In this document: positions 61,583 to 64,000 of the stretch, in pieces | Position numbering within the stretch: position 1 is the first letter of the stretch | Layout: each line of letters opens with the position of its first letter | NCBI GenBank assembly: GCA_017441825.1 | Contig: JAFRVD010000046.1 | Coordinates: 1-64,000 of the forward strand | From: Lachnospiraceae bacterium | GTDB lineage: Bacteria; Bacillota; Clostridia; Lachnospirales; Lachnospiraceae | Reading direction: 5' to 3' | Length of the DNA: 64,000 nucleotides | The notes under the pieces: generated by a model | What the model saw: only the letters and a program-made list of their open reading frames with translations | What the model was told of the DNA's origin: nothing | Database searches by the model: none | Position numbers and translations under genes: made by a program

Positions 61583-61583
<1 letters not shown>
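59589..61583 (-). CDS. aguA: GH67 alpha-glucuronidase
   Basis: A 664-residue glycoside hydrolase of family 67 that removes (4-O-methyl)glucuronic acid from the non-reducing end of aldouronic acids derived from xylan. Characteristic parts: [43 protein letters not shown] (catalytic region), [43 protein letters not shown] and [27 protein letters not shown]. No signal peptide, so it acts on imported fragments. Two ATG codons lie in tandem; I take the second (61583) for its spacing from GGAGGG; it forms TGATG with the uxuA stop. Confidence 0.94.
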
Positions 61584-62653
<1,070 letters not shown>

Positions 62654-62703
62654 AAAGCTTCAGCTCCCTGTTCTTTCGTGTTCCACGATAGATTCTGATA
62701 CGA

Positions 62704-62732
62704 ATCGTAATCTGTATATTCCCCGTTGTCAA
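62704..62732 (-). promoter_or_regulatory. Promoter with palindromic operator for the uxuA unit
   Basis: Minus strand: TTGACA (62732-62727), 17-base spacer, TACGAT (62709-62704). The palindrome TACGA-T-TCGTA (62709-62699) covers the -10 box, so a repressor bound there would block initiation. Confidence 0.68.
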
Positions 62733-62749
62733 GTCTTCTCATAACCGCC

Positions 62750-62780
62750 GAGGGGCCCCACCGGTACGATGGAGCCCCTC
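62750..62780. other. Stable hairpin downstream of the binding-protein gene
   Basis: Minus strand GAGGGGCTCCA pairs with TGGGGCCCCTC (11 pairs, one G-U) around a 9-base loop. No T run follows on the minus strand, so it is either a weak terminator or a 3' RNA-stabilising stem between the transporter operon and uxuA. Confidence 0.6.
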
Positions 62781-62809
62781 TTTGGAAAAATAATCCGCTT
62801 TTTCAGGAA

Positions 62810-64000
62810 TTACCTGATGTTGTCCGTAGAGTAAACAGCATCCCAGGCTGCGGTTCTTTCGTCGATGATGTCCTGTCCGCCTGAAGAAAGGTATTCGGCA
62901 ATGCCTTCGTCCCAGACAGTGTCGAAGTCTTCAACAGCTGCCTTGACGGAAAGGTCGTATACCTGGTCTCTCTTGGAGGAAAGGGTGTCGCCTACGCCGC
63001 CTTCAGCCTCGATATCGCCGGTCTGGACATTGATGCCAACACGGGTATCGGTCTTTGCGATCTGATCGGCGCGAAGGATATCCTCGGGATCTGCACCTGC
63101 ATAGGTGTGTGCAAGAGACTTGCTGGTCAGCTCATCCGTCAGAAGGTGGAGGCCGTTGCAGGTGATGGTGTAGTCGATGTTCATGCCGGAGTTCTGGATC
63201 GAATCGCCGGTTGCTGCGATGATCTCGATCGCGCCGTCCTCAAGCACGTTGTGCGTAACGCCTTCTTCGCCGATCTGCAGGTACTGGATGGTCTCCGGAT
63301 CGGAGATGAAGTCCAGATACAGCATGGAAGCGAGCGGCTCGTCGTTCGTGATGGGGAAGAATACCTTACGGTCGATGGGGCCTGCAAGGAACTTGTTGTG
63401 GCCGCCGTTCTGGTCTTCGAACGGATCGATAGCGATGTACTTCGCATCCTCGCCCACAAGTCTCTTCAGGTTCGCGGCAATGGAGTCGTCTCCGCCTCTC
63501 CAGGGGTAGTCCCAGTTGTGTGAGAACGCGCCAACATAGCCGGCCTTCATCATATCGTCCTCTGTCGTGTCGCCGGAGCCGTACAGTGCAAAGTCATTCC
63601 ACATGAGGCCTTCGTTGTACCACTGGTTCAGGAGACGGACAGCTTCCTTCGTGCCGTTCTGGGTCAGCTTTCTGTCATCAAAGCCGTTTACATAGTATTC
63701 CTTGTCGGACATATCCGGATCCAGGAAGGATTCGATGAGGGTAGCAGCTCTCCAGCCTACGTCAAAGGATACGGAGTACGGGATCAGCTTGTCTGCGTCT
63801 TCGCCAAGGAGCGTTTCCGCATTGTCCTTGAAGGCGACCAGCATATCGTGGAACTCTTCCTTCGTGGTGGGCTCTTCAAGACCCAGCGCATCCAGCCAGT
63901 CCTTACGGACGAAGGTGATGACACGGTTCATGTTTGCAAGCTTCGCTTCAATAGCCCAGGTGGTTCCGTCGTTCGGATCGGAATCCCAGTACAGGTTGGT
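62810..64000 (-). CDS. Extracellular solute-binding protein of a sugar ABC transporter, 5' end outside window
   Basis: C-terminal 396 residues of a family 1 solute-binding protein; the frame runs open to base 64000, so signal peptide and N-terminal lobe are outside the window. Typical features: VITFVRKDWLDALGLEEPTTKEEFHDMLVAFKDN, WNDFALYGSGDTTEDDMMKAGYVGAF, GPIDRKVFFPITNDEP and the pair of C-terminal helices ending YSTDNIR. Its place next to uxuA and GH67 suggests binding of aldouronic acids or xylo-oligosaccharides (inference). Permease genes are not in the window; they probably lie upstream of this gene. Confidence 0.88.
   Translation of the reverse strand, partial: TNLYWDSDPNDGTTWAIEAKLANMNRVITFVRKDWLDALGLEEPTTKEEFHDMLVAFKDNAETLLGEDADKLIPYSVSFDVGWRAATLIESFLDPDMSDKEYYVNGFDDRKLTQNGTKEAVRLLNQWYNEGLMWNDFALYGSGDTTEDDMMKAGYVGAFSHNWDYPWRGGDDSIAANLKRLVGEDAKYIAIDPFEDQNGGHNKFLAGPIDRKVFFPITNDEPLASMLYLDFISDPETIQYLQIGEEGVTHNVLEDGAIEIIAATGDSIQNSGMNIDYTITCNGLHLLTDELTSKSLAHTYAGADPEDILRADQIAKTDTRVGINVQTGDIEAEGGVGDTLSSKRDQVYDLSVKAAVEDFDTVWDEGIAEYLSSGGQDIIDERTAAWDAVYSTDNIR

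Overview
The window reads as chromosome of a fairly GC-rich anaerobic member of the Clostridia, most like Lachnospiraceae or a neighbouring family. This is inferred from strong Shine-Dalgarno sites (AGGAGG-type) before nearly every gene, a lysine riboswitch and a ZTP riboswitch each ending in an intrinsic terminator, the PyrK/PyrD (class 1B) pair, the diaminopimelate dehydrogenase route to lysine, formate-tetrahydrofolate ligase and an NhaC-type antiporter. No rRNA, tRNA, CRISPR array, prophage or insertion sequence was seen.

Layout. 1-9.9 kb: a partial M20 dipeptidase, a metallo-beta-lactamase-fold (MBL) hydrolase, then a leftward operon of nucleoside hydrolase, ThrH, a GPH-type transporter and a serine hydrolase; after that a PhnP-like hydrolase, a SpoU-type RNA methylase and an aldo/keto reductase. 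10-14.3 kb: lysine operon dapA-dapB-ddh-lysA behind a lysine riboswitch. 14.3-22.2 kb: a leftward housekeeping run (MoaF-like duplicated protein, RarA, TIM-barrel isomerase, NUDIX, ROK regulator, RluD-like synthase, DUF3810 membrane protein). 22.4-26.5 kb: NhaC antiporter, HD-domain protein, and an ECF sigma factor with a probable membrane anti-sigma factor. 26.6-29.4 kb: L-rhamnose genes rhaA-rhaD plus a DUF4886 esterase-like protein. 29.5-38.3 kb: pyrimidine operon pyrC-carB-pyrK-pyrD-pyrF-pyrE-pyrB-pyrI. 38.5-51.6 kb: divergent purine operon (ZTP riboswitch, purE-purF-purM-FNT channel-purN-IMP cyclohydrolase-AICAR formyltransferase-purD-purL-fhs). 51.7-53.0 kb: an AT-richer XRE/nucleotidyltransferase pair resembling a toxin-antitoxin module. 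53.2-57.8 kb: accessory genes (frameshifted GNAT, NUDIX, AraC/GyrI-like regulator, a second MBL hydrolase, a DinB-DUF3795 fusion, a TIGR04076 protein). 57.9-64 kb: glucuronoxylan/hexuronate genes (uxuA, GH67 alpha-glucuronidase, acetylesterase) next to a sugar ABC-transporter binding protein cut by the window end.

How it fits together. The two nucleotide operons are divergent and cover nearly all of UMP synthesis and much of IMP synthesis. The purine operon is the most interesting part. Its PurF keeps the phosphoribosyltransferase and Fe-S ligands but has lost the glutaminase residues. The usual bifunctional PurH is replaced by a PurO-like cyclohydrolase plus a stand-alone formyltransferase. 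A formate/nitrite-family channel and formate-THF ligase are built into the operon, which ties one-carbon supply to the two formyl-transfer steps. The pyrimidine operon has carB but no carA. The XRE/nucleotidyltransferase pair, with a consensus promoter whose spacer holds an inverted repeat, is the best candidate for a mobile defence or addiction module.
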